Source: JBBRBB01 sp038206235
GTDB lineage: Bacteria; Bacteroidota; Bacteroidia; Chitinophagales; Chitinophagaceae
Direction of reading: 5' to 3'
DNA length: 64,000 nt
Assembly (NCBI GenBank): GCA_038206235.1
Contig: JBBRBB010000015.1
Coordinates: 38,792-102,791, forward strand
Shown here piece by piece: positions 43,587 through 51,749 of the stretch. The translations under genes were made by a program, and so were the position numbers. Position 1 is the first letter of the stretch. Every line of letters begins with the position of its first letter. The notes under the pieces were generated by a model that saw only the letters and a list, made by a program, of their open reading frames with translations, ran no database searches and was not told where the DNA came from.

Positions 43587-43893
43587 ATGGGAATGTTTGA
43601 TAATGTAAAAGTTAGCCCCGAAATTTTTGCCTGATAACGTTAAACAACATACTGAAGGCTGGCAAACAAAAAGTCATGACCGTGCTTTAAATCTTTTGAC
43701 CGTTGAAGAAGATGGTAAGCTATACATTGATAACATCATTGACAATTGGGAGAGAAATGGCGAAAATAAATTTCTTAATTACACTGGTGAATTAAGATTT
43801 TACAAATCCATTGATGAAGTATGGTGGGAGTTTGTTGCATTCTTTGAAAAAGGAAGTCTTTTGAAACTTATTCAAACTGCACCTGAGATATAG
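43587..43893 (+). pseudogene. Small hypothetical protein, possible one-base frameshift
   Basis: The open frame from 43627 can start only at a weak TTG: LPDNVKQHTEGWQTKSHDRA ... LKLIQTAPEI (88 aa). Upstream, the ATG at 43587 gives MGMFDNVKVSPEIF and stops at GCCTGA. Deleting one T from the TTTTT at 43624-43628 joins the two frames as SPEILPDNVKQH, a natural reading. So it is probably one gene of about 101 aa carrying a homopolymer frameshift or an error. The family is not recognised; it may be a small acidic cytoplasmic protein. Confidence 0.55.
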
Positions 43894-43970
43894 CATAGTT
43901 GTCCTAACATTTGGGAGGAAACTATAATCTTAAAAATTGACAAATGAATTTTAAATTAATATTTTCTATA

Positions 43971-44873
43971 ATGAAAAAAATATCACATATCATTTTTGTT
44001 GCTGCAACTTTTATTCTTGCAGCTTGTAACAAACAAGATTTGGCAAGTTTGCACAATACGCAATCTCAATCGCATCAAAAATCAGAAGCGCTTGCATATC
44101 CTATACCAGACCATATAGTTGTTTTAATTCTGGAGAATCATGCATATAATCAAATTATCGGTTCACCACAAGCACCTTACATTAATTCTCTTGCAAAAGA
44201 TACAAGTTCTGCAAATTTTACAAATTCGTATGGTATCGAACATCCCAGTCAGCCTAATTATCTCGATTTGTATTCCGGTTCAAATCAGGGTGTACACAAT
44301 GATAATCATCCCCGCAATGAGCCATTTGCTTCAGCCAATCTTGGCAGGCAATTGATTGATAAAAACAAAACATACATTACATATTCCGAAGATTTGCCCA
44401 GTGTAGGTTTTAATGGAAATACATCAGGTAAATATGCACGGAAACATAACCCCGCAGCAAATTGGATGGGCACAGACACCAATCAAATTCCCTCAACAAC
44501 TAACCAGCCATATACAGCATTTCCAACAGACTACACACAATTGCCAACTGCATGTTTCGTGGTTCCCAATCTTAATAACGACATGCACGATGGCTCAATA
44601 AGCAAAGGCGATACATGGGTGCAAAACAATATGGATGCATATATTCAATGGACTAAAACACACAACAGTCTTTTCATTCTTACTTTCGATGAGGATGATA
44701 GCCGCCACGCAAATCACATCACAACTATATTTACAGGGGAGCATGTGAAAGCCGGAGGTTATTCAAACAAAATAAATCACTACAATATATTGCGTACAAT
44801 TGAAGATGCATATCAGCTTCCTTACGCAGGCAATGCTGCAACTGCAACACCGATTACTTATTGCTGGAAATAA
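43971..44873 (+). CDS. Phosphoesterase family lipoprotein (acid phosphatase-like)
   Basis: A 300-aa protein from the Met at 43971 (an ATG at 43944 would add nine residues). Lipoprotein signal IIFVAATFILAAC. It has the PF04185 phosphoesterase pattern: HIVVLILENHAYNQIIG, APYINSLA, YGIEHPSQPNYLDLYSG (metal-site His/Ser-type), then FDEDDSRHANHITTIFTGEH. Such enzymes (AcpA, phospholipase C-like) cleave phosphate esters outside the membrane. It lies between hutH and hutU without an obvious link to histidine use. Confidence 0.8.
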   Translation: MKKISHIIFVAATFILAACNKQDLASLHNTQSQSHQKSEALAYPIPDHIVVLILENHAYNQIIGSPQAPYINSLAKDTSSANFTNSYGIEHPSQPNYLDLYSGSNQGVHNDNHPRNEPFASANLGRQLIDKNKTYITYSEDLPSVGFNGNTSGKYARKHNPAANWMGTDTNQIPSTTNQPYTAFPTDYTQLPTACFVVPNLNNDMHDGSISKGDTWVQNNMDAYIQWTKTHNSLFILTFDEDDSRHANHITTIFTGEHVKAGGYSNKINHYNILRTIEDAYQLPYAGNAATATPITYCWK

Positions 44874-44916
44874 CAGCAGGCAGCATTATTAATATATTCT
44901 TTAAATCTTATCAGTT

Positions 44917-46659
44917 ATGGTTCTTACTTATGATGCTGTAAAATACAAAACTCCCACAGGAACAAAACTTAACTGCAAAGGCTGGATACAGGAAGCAGCG
45001 TTGCGTATGTTGCTAAACAATCTTAATCCTGAAGTAGCAGAGCGTCCGGAAGAATTGATTGTCTATGGCGGTCGCGGTAAAGCCGCAAGAAATTTTGAAG
45101 CGCTTGACAACATCATTGCGGCATTAAAAATTTTGGAGAACGATGAAACATTGTTGATACAAAGCGGCAAGCCCGTTGGCATTTTAAAAACACATCCAGA
45201 TGCGCCAAGAGTTTTAATTTCAAATTCTCAGCTCGTTCCCAAATGGGCAACATGGGAACATTTTGATGAGCTTGAAAAAAAAGGCTTAATGATGTATGGT
45301 CAAATGACTGCTGGCAGTTGGATTTATATCGGCTCGCAGGGAATTGTTCAGGGCACTTATGAAACATACTCAGCCATTGCCAACAAACATTGTAGCGGTT
45401 CACTCAAAGGAACATTAAATGTGTCTGCAGGGCTTGGCGGAATGGGCGGCGCTCAGCCTTTGTCAATTACCATGAACGAAGGTGTTGCCTTAATTGCGGA
45501 AGTAGAAAAATGGAGAATTGAAAAACGTATTGAAACAAAATATTGTGATGTATTAATTGAAGATATTGATGAAGCAATTGACAAAGCGATTGACGCAAAA
45601 CAAAAAGGAGAAGCATTATCAATTGGCGTTTTGTGCAATGCAGTGCATTTGCTTGAAAGATTAATTGAAAGAAATATTACACCCGATACATTAACCGACC
45701 AAACTTCTGCACATGACCCGTTGATAGGGTATTGGCCGCATGAAATATCATATCAGCAGGCAAAAATTTTGCGTGAAAAAAATCCGAAACAATATATTCA
45801 GTATGCATACCACAGTATGTACCGGCATGTGCAACTGATGATACAATTAATGGACAGAGGCGCTATCACATTTGATTATGGAAATAATATTCGTGCAAGA
45901 GCTATAGAATTTGAAGAAAAGAATCCCGAATCAGAACTTGTTATACAATTCAAACCGCTCTTGCATAGAACCCCCCACCGGGGGGCAGGGGGGCTTTTCC
46001 CCGGTTTTGTTCCGGCATATATTCGTCCTCTTTTTTGTGAAGGCAAAGGTCCGTTTCGGTGGGCTGCGTTAAGTGGTGATGCAAGCGATATTGCTGTAAC
46101 CGATGAAGTGATTGCCAACATGTTTCCGCAAAATAAATCTTTGCAACGCTGGTTAAAATTGGCGAAAGAAAAAATTGCATTCCAGGGTTTGCCTGCAAGA
46201 ATTTGCTGGCTGGGCCAGGGAGAAAGAGAAAAAGCGGGACTCGCATTTAATGAACTGGTACGCACCGGAAAAGTAAAAGCGCCGATTGTTATTGGTCGGG
46301 ATCATTTAGATACAGGAAGTGTGGCAAGCCCCAACCGCGAAACAGAAAGCATGCTCGATGGCAGCGATGCAGTTGCTGATTGGCCTATATTAAATGCATT
46401 AGTAAACACAGCAGGTGGTGCAAGCTGGGTTAGTTTGCATCATGGCGGCGGAGTGGGCATGGGCTACAGCATTCATGCGGGAATGGTGATTGTTGCCGAT
46501 GGCTCAGATGCTGCGGCAGCAAGGCTTTCACGTGTGCTGCGCAATGACCCTGGCATGGGCGTAATACGTCATGCAGATGCGGGATACACTTCAGCGCAGG
46601 AAACCGCTAAGGCTTATAACTTAGATATATTAGATATAGTTGATAGATTGAAGAAGTAG
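44917..46659 (+). CDS. hutU: Urocanate hydratase with in-frame repeat insertion
   Basis: A 580-aa NAD-dependent enzyme converting urocanate to imidazolonepropionate. It has QSGKPVGILKTHPDAPRV, QMTAGSWIYIGSQGIVQGTY, LGGMGGAQPL, ALSGDASDI and HHGGGVGMGYSIHAG. After DYGNNIRARAI the usual short path to FPGFVPAYIRPLFCEGKGPF is lengthened by KPLLHRTPHRGAGGL (residues about 347-362), encoded by the GC-rich palindrome-like element at 45971-45994. Normal length is about 550-560 aa, consistent with an insertion. The frame is kept. Confidence 0.93.
   Translation: MVLTYDAVKYKTPTGTKLNCKGWIQEAALRMLLNNLNPEVAERPEELIVYGGRGKAARNFEALDNIIAALKILENDETLLIQSGKPVGILKTHPDAPRVLISNSQLVPKWATWEHFDELEKKGLMMYGQMTAGSWIYIGSQGIVQGTYETYSAIANKHCSGSLKGTLNVSAGLGGMGGAQPLSITMNEGVALIAEVEKWRIEKRIETKYCDVLIEDIDEAIDKAIDAKQKGEALSIGVLCNAVHLLERLIERNITPDTLTDQTSAHDPLIGYWPHEISYQQAKILREKNPKQYIQYAYHSMYRHVQLMIQLMDRGAITFDYGNNIRARAIEFEEKNPESELVIQFKPLLHRTPHRGAGGLFPGFVPAYIRPLFCEGKGPFRWAALSGDASDIAVTDEVIANMFPQNKSLQRWLKLAKEKIAFQGLPARICWLGQGEREKAGLAFNELVRTGKVKAPIVIGRDHLDTGSVASPNRETESMLDGSDAVADWPILNALVNTAGGASWVSLHHGGGVGMGYSIHAGMVIVADGSDAAAARLSRVLRNDPGMGVIRHADAGYTSAQETAKAYNLDILDIVDRLKK
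45971..45994. repeat. GC-rich element inside hutU
   Basis: CCCCCC-ACC-GGGGGG hairpin followed by CAGGGGGGC. Similar C-rich/G-rich dispersed elements with CCTGCCCC occur upstream of the 1153-aa gene (24610-24650). It encodes the extra THR-rich residues in HutU. Confidence 0.65.
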
Positions 46660-46850
46660 TTTCTCTCTCCTAAAGAAGAGAACGAAAGAGTGAGGCGCAA
46701 AAGATACAGCGCAGAACAATAGTCTTAATATTGCTGACTATATCGGAAGGTTTTAAACTGGCATAATTCATGAACTATGAATTATGAAAAATAAATGGTT
46801 CATGATTGTATATGCTAATCTTACAACTAATCTTTTAAAAAATTTCACGC

Positions 46851-47345
46851 ATGAAGAATAAATTCAAACTTTTTGTAAATATCCTCCTGGCGCTAATAAT
46901 TTTCAGCGCCTGCAGCTCTGTAAAAAATACGACTCAAACCGCTTCTAAAAATGATGTGCAGGGCACATGGTTATTAAACAATGTTACTTATGAATCCGCT
47001 GCAAACGAACGGGTAAAAATCAATCTTTTCGATGATGCAGATATTACCTGCTTTAGCAGCAGCAACTGGGTGCTGCCGCATAATGGTTATGGTTCATATA
47101 CTATTACTCAAAATGGAGCAGGCTGTAATTCGGGGCCAAGAAATATTATATGGTCTTTAGAAAACGATAATGGCGAGAGTGTATTCCAATTTAAAAGATT
47201 AACTGAGGGTGAAAAAGCCAAAAATATTTCTGAAGGGTATAAATTGAAAATTATCTCAGCAACAAACGATAATCTATCAATGCAATCGCAGATTGATATT
47301 GCGGGCGGAACATTATTACTGACTTACAATTTTACAAGACAGTAA
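46851..47345 (+). CDS. Lipocalin-like lipoprotein
   Basis: A 164-aa lipoprotein, signal FVNILLALIIFSAC (lipobox Cys about 21). The mature part has the lipocalin-like start VQGTWLLNNVTYE, GSYTITQNGAGC, NIIWSLEND and a final beta strand LLTYNFTR. Small lipocalin-type lipoproteins like this are common in Bacteroidota; ligand unknown. Confidence 0.65.
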   Translation: MKNKFKLFVNILLALIIFSACSSVKNTTQTASKNDVQGTWLLNNVTYESAANERVKINLFDDADITCFSSSNWVLPHNGYGSYTITQNGAGCNSGPRNIIWSLENDNGESVFQFKRLTEGEKAKNISEGYKLKIISATNDNLSMQSQIDIAGGTLLLTYNFTRQ

Positions 47346-47372
47346 AGTTACAAACTGTATTTGCAATCAAAT

Positions 47373-47945
47373 TTATTTTAAACTGCTTTCACCTTCACTT
47401 AGCACAAAGCTTTTCACAGGCTGCCATGTTTTGCGGTCATGACACATCAGGTATACTGTATTTACAGTAAACGCTGCACTAAAAGCTCTTTCCTCAAATT
47501 CAATCCATGCTCTTTTGAAGTTTTTATTGCTAAGGTCACGGTAAGCAATTGTTATATGCGGATGAAAAGCCAGTCTTGTTATTTTTTCATCAAAACCAAG
47601 GTTTCGTAAAAACAGCATTAGATTATAGTGCAGGATATTCATTAAATCATTTTCCAATGGCTTAATAAAAATAACGGGATTGTGCTTGCCTGAAAAGCAT
47701 TCAAAATTTTTCAAAACAACATTAAAAGCTTTAAATTTTTCAAACAATATTGCAAGCGCTTTTTCAAATACTATTTTATCTTCAGTGCGCAGCATAAAGG
47801 GTTGTTGCAATGTGATGTGCGGCGGGGATTTTAACGCCTGCCTGCTATTGAAGCGTTCTGCACATTCTGTTTTCAATAAGGTGATCTGCTCACCAATTTC
47901 TGAGGGCGGCAAAATTGCAATAAAATATAAACTTCTTTTAGGCAC
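47373..47945 (-). CDS. 2'-5' RNA ligase/cyclic phosphodiesterase family protein
   Basis: A 190-aa 2H phosphoesterase. The two HxT/S motifs are PPHITLQQPF (residues about 41-50) and FHPHITIAYRD (about 127-137). It starts KRSLYFIAILPP, a typical LigT family beginning. It would act on 2'-5' or cyclic phosphodiester bonds in RNA or nucleotides. It lies 24 bp downstream of the PdeM-like gene on the same strand, perhaps co-transcribed. Confidence 0.85.
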   Translation of the reverse strand: MPKRSLYFIAILPPSEIGEQITLLKTECAERFNSRQALKSPPHITLQQPFMLRTEDKIVFEKALAILFEKFKAFNVVLKNFECFSGKHNPVIFIKPLENDLMNILHYNLMLFLRNLGFDEKITRLAFHPHITIAYRDLSNKNFKRAWIEFEERAFSAAFTVNTVYLMCHDRKTWQPVKSFVLSEGESSLK

Positions 47946-47969
47946 TTAAAATAGTTTACTATTTCAAAT

Positions 47970-48755
47970 TTATATTCTCATTATTTCTTTATTTACAATT
48001 GCAAATACAGCATCCTTTGAGTTTGGTGCAACCAGTGCTAAACCGGTAAAATTTGCAAAAGCAGGTAATATGGCATAATGCTCTCCAAAATAAAAACACG
48101 GAAAACGTAAGGATTGCCTGCTTGTGCTTTTTATAAGAATGCCCGGATGTACATGACCGGTGAAGAAGTAGTTGGCAGTTGACGGTTGACAGTTGACAGT
48201 TATTGACTGTTGATTGTTGATTGTTGACTGTTGACTGTTGACTGATGACTGTTCACTGTTCACTGTTGACTGATGACTGTTCACTGATGACTGTTCACTG
48301 TTGACTGATGACTGCTGACTGATGACTGCTATATCATGAGTAAAATTAAAATTTTCTACCGTCAATTGTTCCTTGAATAATTGTATGCCTGTTTCTTTAT
48401 ACCATTCATCTTTTAATATATCATGATTACCCTTAACAAGTAAAATGGTAAGCGATGCAAGATCATTTCGCCACTTTACAAAGAGCCCATGCTCTCTGTT
48501 TGCTTTGCTATGAAACAAGTCTCCCACAATAATCAGTTGTTCCGCTTTAAAAAATGTTATCATAGTAATAAGCCGTTGCATATCTTCCCTAAAAACGGCT
48601 TGTGGCACGGCAATTCCCTCTTTTCTGAAATGACCTGTTTTTCCAAAATGTGCATCAGAAATAATAATTGCTTTTTGCTTTTCCCAATACATTGCTCTTT
48701 CAGCCAAAAGCCAAAAGCTTTGTTCTTTCCAAAAAAAATGATGAGGCGTATTCAA
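47970..48755 (-). CDS. PdeM-like metallophosphoesterase with heptanucleotide-repeat insertion
   Basis: A 261-aa calcineurin-like phosphoesterase of the ligase-associated DNA damage response endonuclease (PdeM) type. Motifs: ISDAHFGKTGHFRKEG, IVGDLFHSK, LVKGNHDIL and FTGHVHPGI, which bind two metals. The normal family length is about 210 aa. The excess is a low-complexity block at residues about 143-195 built of a 7-residue repeat (EQSSVNS, HQSTVNS, EQSSVNS, QQSTINN) between HDIAVIS and YFFTGHVHP. It is encoded by about 22 heptamers. No ligase partner is in the window. Confidence 0.85.
   Translation of the reverse strand: MNTPHHFFWKEQSFWLLAERAMYWEKQKAIIISDAHFGKTGHFRKEGIAVPQAVFREDMQRLITMITFFKAEQLIIVGDLFHSKANREHGLFVKWRNDLASLTILLVKGNHDILKDEWYKETGIQLFKEQLTVENFNFTHDIAVISQQSSVNSEQSSVNSHQSTVNSEQSSVNSQQSTINNQQSITVNCQPSTANYFFTGHVHPGILIKSTSRQSLRFPCFYFGEHYAILPAFANFTGLALVAPNSKDAVFAIVNKEIMRI
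48172..48328 (-). repeat. Heptanucleotide tandem repeat (about 22 units) inside CDS
   Basis: On the plus strand the units are TTGACTG, ATGACTG, TTCACTG and TTGATTG type 7-mers, with one 3-nt interruption (tta), total 157 bp. The unit is 7 bp, so gain or loss of units changes the reading frame of the PdeM C-terminus. Confidence 0.95.
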
Positions 48756-48943
48756 TTTATTTCTTCTGTTTTATTTCTGAGAACCTGGAAATTTTACCGC
48801 TTTTAAACGTGCTGATATGAATGCTGAAAAATTGCAGATATTCATTGTGAGCTAGCTTACATCAGCAATATAAAACGCATCAGGGTTAGCACTGTCAACA
48901 TATCTAAAATTTCTTTTGTGGCTAAGTGCAATTTATTTGCGAA

Positions 48944-49843
48944 TTAAACACTCTCTGTTGCGGCAGGTACAATTACATTTAACTGAAGCCCTAACAATTT
49001 AGCAGAAACTGCATTTGTTTTACCGCAATATTCTCCATCAACCTGGAAATTCATTTTCCTGTTTATCTGTATATCAACTGAGGGCGTTTTAAAAATTTCA
49101 ACTTTTTTGGCATTAAAGCCTTTCTTCTTCCAAAACATTTTTATCAATTCAAAAAAAGAGATTCGCTTTACTACTATCACTTCAAATAATCCGTCATTTA
49201 ATTTACCGTCAGGATTAATAATGGCGCCGGTTCCATACGTTTTTGCATTGGCAAGAACAATCATAAAGCATGCTCTTTTCTCAACTTTATCAGGCATTCG
49301 AATCTCCGCTTTCATTAGTTTTTTCTTTGTCAACATGCGAACGGCCCCACGCAGGTATCCTAACTTACCTTTCCATTGATTTACTTTGGCATATTTTACA
49401 AGATCTGCATTAAGACCAATGTCGCTTAGATGCAAGCTAATATCATCTTCATTAAGGTTAATTACATCAATTAATTTTATTTTGCCATGCGCAATAATAT
49501 CAAGCGCTGCATTTACATTATCGCCGGGAATTTGCAGCTCCGTCGCCATTCCGTTTGATGAGCCTGCGGGTAAAATTCCAAGCGCAATATTTGTTTTTAA
49601 AAGCTGCTCTGCAATTTGCTTCACCGTGCCGTCGCCGCCAACAGCAACTACTTTATCAGGATGCAGTTGCTCTATCCAATACTGCAGAGATGTTTTATCG
49701 TTTGTGCCATCGAGCAAAAATGTTTCAATGCGATGATTCGAATCTTTAAAATATTCTCTTATGCCGCCTTCCCAGTCAACTTTGTTTTTTCCGCCTGAAG
49801 ATGGATTGATAGCAAATAATATTTTTTGTAAAGATTGAGGCAT
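48944..49843 (-). CDS. Diacylglycerol kinase family lipid kinase
   Basis: A 299-aa protein from the Met at 49843 (an ATG at 49873 would add ten residues). It has the DAGK catalytic domain: LFAINPSSGGKNK, VVAVGGDGTVKQIAEQL, LGILPAGSSNGMATEL (substrate loop) and a YegS/BmrU-type C-terminal beta domain (LNDGLFEVIVVK, FQVDGEY). It would phosphorylate diacylglycerol or a similar lipid with ATP. It is divergent from the App1-like phosphatase gene, whose product could do the reverse reaction. Confidence 0.85.
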   Translation of the reverse strand: MPQSLQKILFAINPSSGGKNKVDWEGGIREYFKDSNHRIETFLLDGTNDKTSLQYWIEQLHPDKVVAVGGDGTVKQIAEQLLKTNIALGILPAGSSNGMATELQIPGDNVNAALDIIAHGKIKLIDVINLNEDDISLHLSDIGLNADLVKYAKVNQWKGKLGYLRGAVRMLTKKKLMKAEIRMPDKVEKRACFMIVLANAKTYGTGAIINPDGKLNDGLFEVIVVKRISFFELIKMFWKKKGFNAKKVEIFKTPSVDIQINRKMNFQVDGEYCGKTNAVSAKLLGLQLNVIVPAATESV

Positions 49844-49924
49844 GATTTTTACCGTTAAGAGAGCATTGAGCAATCAGCAAATCTAATGCCTTCTGCCTGA
49901 TAGCTGATACCTGACACCTAAAAT

Positions 49925-50947
49925 ATGAGCCTGAAGTCTTTTATTTTTAAAACATTAAAAATTACCGATAAGCCGGTACTAAAAGTGTATCATGGCTATG
50001 GCAATGAAAAGCAGGTGCTCGTATATGGACATGCATTTAAAATAAGCCCTCTCGGAAGAAAAAGATACCGGAAGAATTTTATTACCAATCTCTTTGCTGT
50101 ATTAAGGTTGTTTATGGTAAAGCCTTATTCAAATGCAACGGTGAGGCTTGTATGGCAGCAAACAGAAGTAACGGCAACAACGGAAGATGATGGTTTTTTT
50201 AAGCTTGAGTGGAATATTATTTCACCTATGGAATCCGGGTGGCACCAGGTGCAGGCAGATTTATTAAACACCTCTGGAGAAATTATTACATCAGGCGAAG
50301 GTAAAATATACCTCCCCTACACCACGCAGTACGGCTGCATTTCAGACATTGATGATACCTTTCTTATTTCACATTCATCAACCCTGTTAAAAAGATTGTA
50401 CGTGCTGCTTACAGAGAATGCGTATACAAGAACTCCGTTCAAAGGAGTGATTGATCACTATCAATATCTTGCTTATACCGCAACCATTCCTGAAAAGCCG
50501 AATCCATTTTTTTATGTGTCGAGCAGCGAATGGAATCTATATGATTACATAAGGAATTTTTCAGAAAAAAATAATATGCCTCCGGGCGTTTACCTGTTGG
50601 CGCAGTTGAAGCGATTTAATGAAATGTTTAAAACGGGTAAAACAAAACATGCCTCCAAATTCATACGCATTCAACGCATTTTAAAAGATTACCCAAAGCA
50701 TAAATTTATTTTACTGGGTGATGATTCGCAGCAGGACCCCTACATCTATCAGGACATTGTAAAAAATTTTCCTGCACAAATTATTGCTGTTTACCTGCGA
50801 CGCATAAACAGGAAGAATGAGCAGCAGGTACAGAAAATTGTTGAGCAATTAACTGCTGCCAAAATCGAATGCTGTTATTTCACTCATAGTTTTGAAGCCA
50901 TAGAACATTCAAAAAAAATAAATTGGCAGGCAGCGAAAAAAGTTTAG
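49925..50947 (+). CDS. App1 family phosphatidate phosphatase (DUF2183)
   Basis: A 340-aa protein. The HAD-like catalytic motif is YGCISDIDDTFLISHSS (DIDDT at about residues 141-145), followed by FFYVSSSEWNLYDYI and FILLGDDSQQDPYIYQDIV, all typical of the App1/DUF2183 domain. An N-terminal beta domain precedes it (VKPYSNATVRLVWQQTEV). The family hydrolyses phosphatidate to diacylglycerol. It is divergent from the diacylglycerol kinase gene with 81 bp between. No signal peptide, so probably cytoplasmic or membrane-associated. Confidence 0.85.
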   Translation: MSLKSFIFKTLKITDKPVLKVYHGYGNEKQVLVYGHAFKISPLGRKRYRKNFITNLFAVLRLFMVKPYSNATVRLVWQQTEVTATTEDDGFFKLEWNIISPMESGWHQVQADLLNTSGEIITSGEGKIYLPYTTQYGCISDIDDTFLISHSSTLLKRLYVLLTENAYTRTPFKGVIDHYQYLAYTATIPEKPNPFFYVSSSEWNLYDYIRNFSEKNNMPPGVYLLAQLKRFNEMFKTGKTKHASKFIRIQRILKDYPKHKFILLGDDSQQDPYIYQDIVKNFPAQIIAVYLRRINRKNEQQVQKIVEQLTAAKIECCYFTHSFEAIEHSKKINWQAAKKV

Positions 50948-51010
50948 AACTGTGTTTGTAAAAGTTTTATACTTTTACTGTTTATTTTTTTAACCCCAAA
51001 AATATACATT

Positions 51011-51553
51011 ATGAAAAAGTTTTTCTTTGCTATTGCAGCAGGAACATTGTGCTTTTGCATATCTTCCTGCAACACCAATAGTCCTTATGAAAATAAAGCT
51101 GATAGCACTGCGGAAAAAAATCTTGCTGCAGCTAATGGTATTAATAATGCCATACAAACAGGTGATGTAAATAATTTAGGTGATTACATTGCAACCGATG
51201 GTGTTGACCACGCCGGTATGAATGGAGATGTTATGGGTTTAGACAGCATAAAAGCTGAGCTGGCAAAAGTTCATAACATGTCTCCAGACATGAAACGGGA
51301 AACTGTAAAAGAATTGGCCGATGATGAATATGTTTTTCAATGGCTCAGGTTTACAGGCACGGCTGCTACATCTGATATGGGAATGCCTGCGGGAACTAAA
51401 TATGATATGACATCTATTGAAGTATCAAAATTTAAAGAAGGAAAAGCAATTGAGCACTGGACATTTATGCAACCAGCAGATATGATGAAAATGATGCCGC
51501 AAAGCAACATGGGAAATATGGGAAACAAAATGGATACAACTATGCACAAATAG
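51011..51553 (+). CDS. SnoaL-like (NTF2 fold) lipoprotein
   Basis: A 180-aa lipoprotein, signal FFFAIAAGTLCFCISSC. The mature protein has the SnoaL-like polyketide cyclase/NTF2 pattern: NLAAANGINNAIQTGDV, YIATDGVDHAGMNG, ELADDEYVFQWLRFTGTA, EVSKFKEGKAIEHWTFMQPA. Met- and Asn-rich tail. Ligand or reaction unknown. Confidence 0.75.
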   Translation: MKKFFFAIAAGTLCFCISSCNTNSPYENKADSTAEKNLAAANGINNAIQTGDVNNLGDYIATDGVDHAGMNGDVMGLDSIKAELAKVHNMSPDMKRETVKELADDEYVFQWLRFTGTAATSDMGMPAGTKYDMTSIEVSKFKEGKAIEHWTFMQPADMMKMMPQSNMGNMGNKMDTTMHK

Positions 51554-51575
51554 TGCTGCAGATTTATTAAGGGGA

Positions 51576-51605
51576 AAAAGCCGGGTTACTTACACTCCGG
51601 CTTTT
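51576..51605 (+). terminator. Rho-independent terminator
   Basis: Perfect 9-bp arms AAAAGCCGG and CCGGCTTTT with a 12-nt loop and a following T-rich tract, 22 bp after the lipoprotein stop. Confidence 0.85.
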
Positions 51606-51749
51606 ATTTTTATTAGCAAAAGAATCTTTGCATTTACCATTCTTTGAAGAAATTTAATTGTCTGTGGCAAATCAACTTTTTTTATTTGTATTTATCTTCA
51701 CTTCAAAACAATTCATCTCTTATCTCAACCATAAAAAATTATTAATAGA

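Noticed and set aside
48172..48328. CRISPR-like short repeat
   Set aside because: Units are 7 bp with no spacer structure, inside a coding frame.
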